Origin: JBDHHQ01 sp039586035
GTDB lineage: Bacteria > Gemmatimonadota > Gemmatimonadetes > Longimicrobiales > Gaopeijiaceae
Direction: 5' to 3'
DNA length: 64,000 bases
Assembly: GCA_039586035.1 (NCBI GenBank)
Contig: JBDHLD010000019.1
Span: forward strand, 43,926 to 107,925
The notes under the pieces were generated by a model. The model saw only the letters and a program-made list of their open reading frames with translations, ran no database searches and was not told the origin of the DNA. This document shows positions 63,650-64,000 of this stretch, piece by piece; position 1 is the first letter of the stretch; each line of letters begins with the position of its first letter. Made by a program: the position numbers and the translations under genes.

Positions 63650-64000
63650 CTAGCCGGACCCTGCGAAGGTGTAGCACCAGGCCTCGCCCTCCAGCACCGT
63701 CGTGTCATCCTGCTGGACGACCTGGACGCCGAGTCGACACACCGGCTTGGTCTCATGCACCGACAGCACTTCGGCTCGAGCCGTGATCGTGTCCCCGATG
63801 TACACGGGAGCGGTGAACTTCCAGTCCTGGCTCAGGAACACCGTTCCCGGACCGGGCAGGTCCATGGCCACGAGGGCGTGCAGGAGCCCGGTGGTGAGCC
63901 CCCCCTGAACGACCAGTCTCCCGAAACGGGTCCCGGCTGCGAAGGCCTCGTCGAAGTGCAGGGGATTGTAGTCGCCGGTGATCTCGGCGAAGAGGCGGAC
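63650..64000 (-). CDS. MaoC-family (R)-enoyl-CoA hydratase-like protein, cut by window end
   Basis: About 116 C-terminal residues are visible; the frame stays open to base 64000 and the start is beyond. Near the window edge is the hydratase-2 motif FAEITGDYNPLHFDEAFA, whose Asp-x-Asn-x-x-His arrangement (GDYNPLH) is the catalytic Asp/His pair of the hotdog-fold hydratases. QGGLTTGLLHALVAMDLPGPG follows, then a beta-sheet (FTAPVYIGDTITARAEVLS). It hydrates or dehydrates acyl-CoA thioesters, as in fatty-acid or PHA metabolism. It ends 255 bases from the GGT start; nothing recognisable lies in that gap. Confidence 0.88.
   Translation of the reverse strand, partial: VRLFAEITGDYNPLHFDEAFAAGTRFGRLVVQGGLTTGLLHALVAMDLPGPGTVFLSQDWKFTAPVYIGDTITARAEVLSVHETKPVCRLGVQVVQQDDTTVLEGEAWCYTFAGSG

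Overview
The window is high-GC, densely packed bacterial chromosome, with about 45 protein genes and no rRNA, tRNA, CRISPR array, IS element or prophage that I can recognise. The gene content suggests a Gramnegative member of the FCB superphylum outside Bacteroidota, most likely an uncultivated Gemmatimonadota lineage. The reasons are a SprA-type giant outer-membrane protein beside lptF/lptG, an LA_2272-type surface repeat protein, a GlnRS with a YqeY/GatB-like tail, S9 and Xaa-Pro peptidases, and TonB-type receptors in a very GC-rich background. The phylum call is an inference from content, not from a marker tree.

Layout. 1-5.6 kb: the 3' part of dinB (Pol IV) overlapping a BtpA-family gene, a methyltransferase, an AGCS sodium:amino-acid symporter with an inserted domain, and a surface repeat protein. 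5.7-8.1 kb: a large GAF protein, followed by a GC-rich interspersed tandem repeat (8.2-8.5 kb). 8.5-13.4 kb: type IV pilus block comEA-pilB-pilT-pilC on the minus strand. 13.5-22.4 kb: sprA (2089 codons) divergent from overlapping lptF-lptG. 22.4-24.9 kb: a DapF homologue with serines at both catalytic cysteine positions, and a carboxypeptidase-regulatory/TonB-plug protein. 25.1-30.7 kb: metH and a bifunctional homocysteine methyltransferase/MTHFR in an overlapping pair behind a structured leader. 30.8-36.5 kb: a protein of unknown function, RlpA, a ROK sugar kinase, a hybrid histidine kinase and a holin-like membrane protein. 36.5-40.9 kb: an MTHFR-like protein, Xaa-Pro aminopeptidase and S9 peptidase. 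41.2-45.7 kb: a TonB receptor, a secreted, apparently circularly permuted D-amino-acid-oxidase-like flavoprotein and a two-domain rhodanese. 45.9-51.3 kb: glnS, two radical-SAM enzymes and a Mut7-C protein. 51.7-58.0 kb: a tight five-gene plus-strand operon with two GcvT/DmdA-family proteins, two PYROXD2/phytoene-desaturase-like flavoproteins and a dinucleotide-binding reductase. 58.1-64 kb: a Ser/Thr kinase with a probable kinase remnant, two secreted unknowns, gamma-glutamyltranspeptidase and the end of a MaoC hydratase.

Two themes recur. One-carbon/folate chemistry appears in metH, the HMT/MTHFR fusion, a separate MTHFR-like protein and the GcvT-family operon, and could form a route from methylated substrates to methyl-THF and methionine. 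Peptide and amino-acid scavenging appears in the AGCS symporter, S9 and Xaa-Pro peptidases, GGT and the oxidase-like protein. The most notable items are the permuted oxidase-like protein (43377-44492), the GcvT/flavoprotein operon (51744-57987) and the Ser/Ser DapF homologue (22406-23278). All function calls come from reading the sequence and recalling family motifs; no database search was run.
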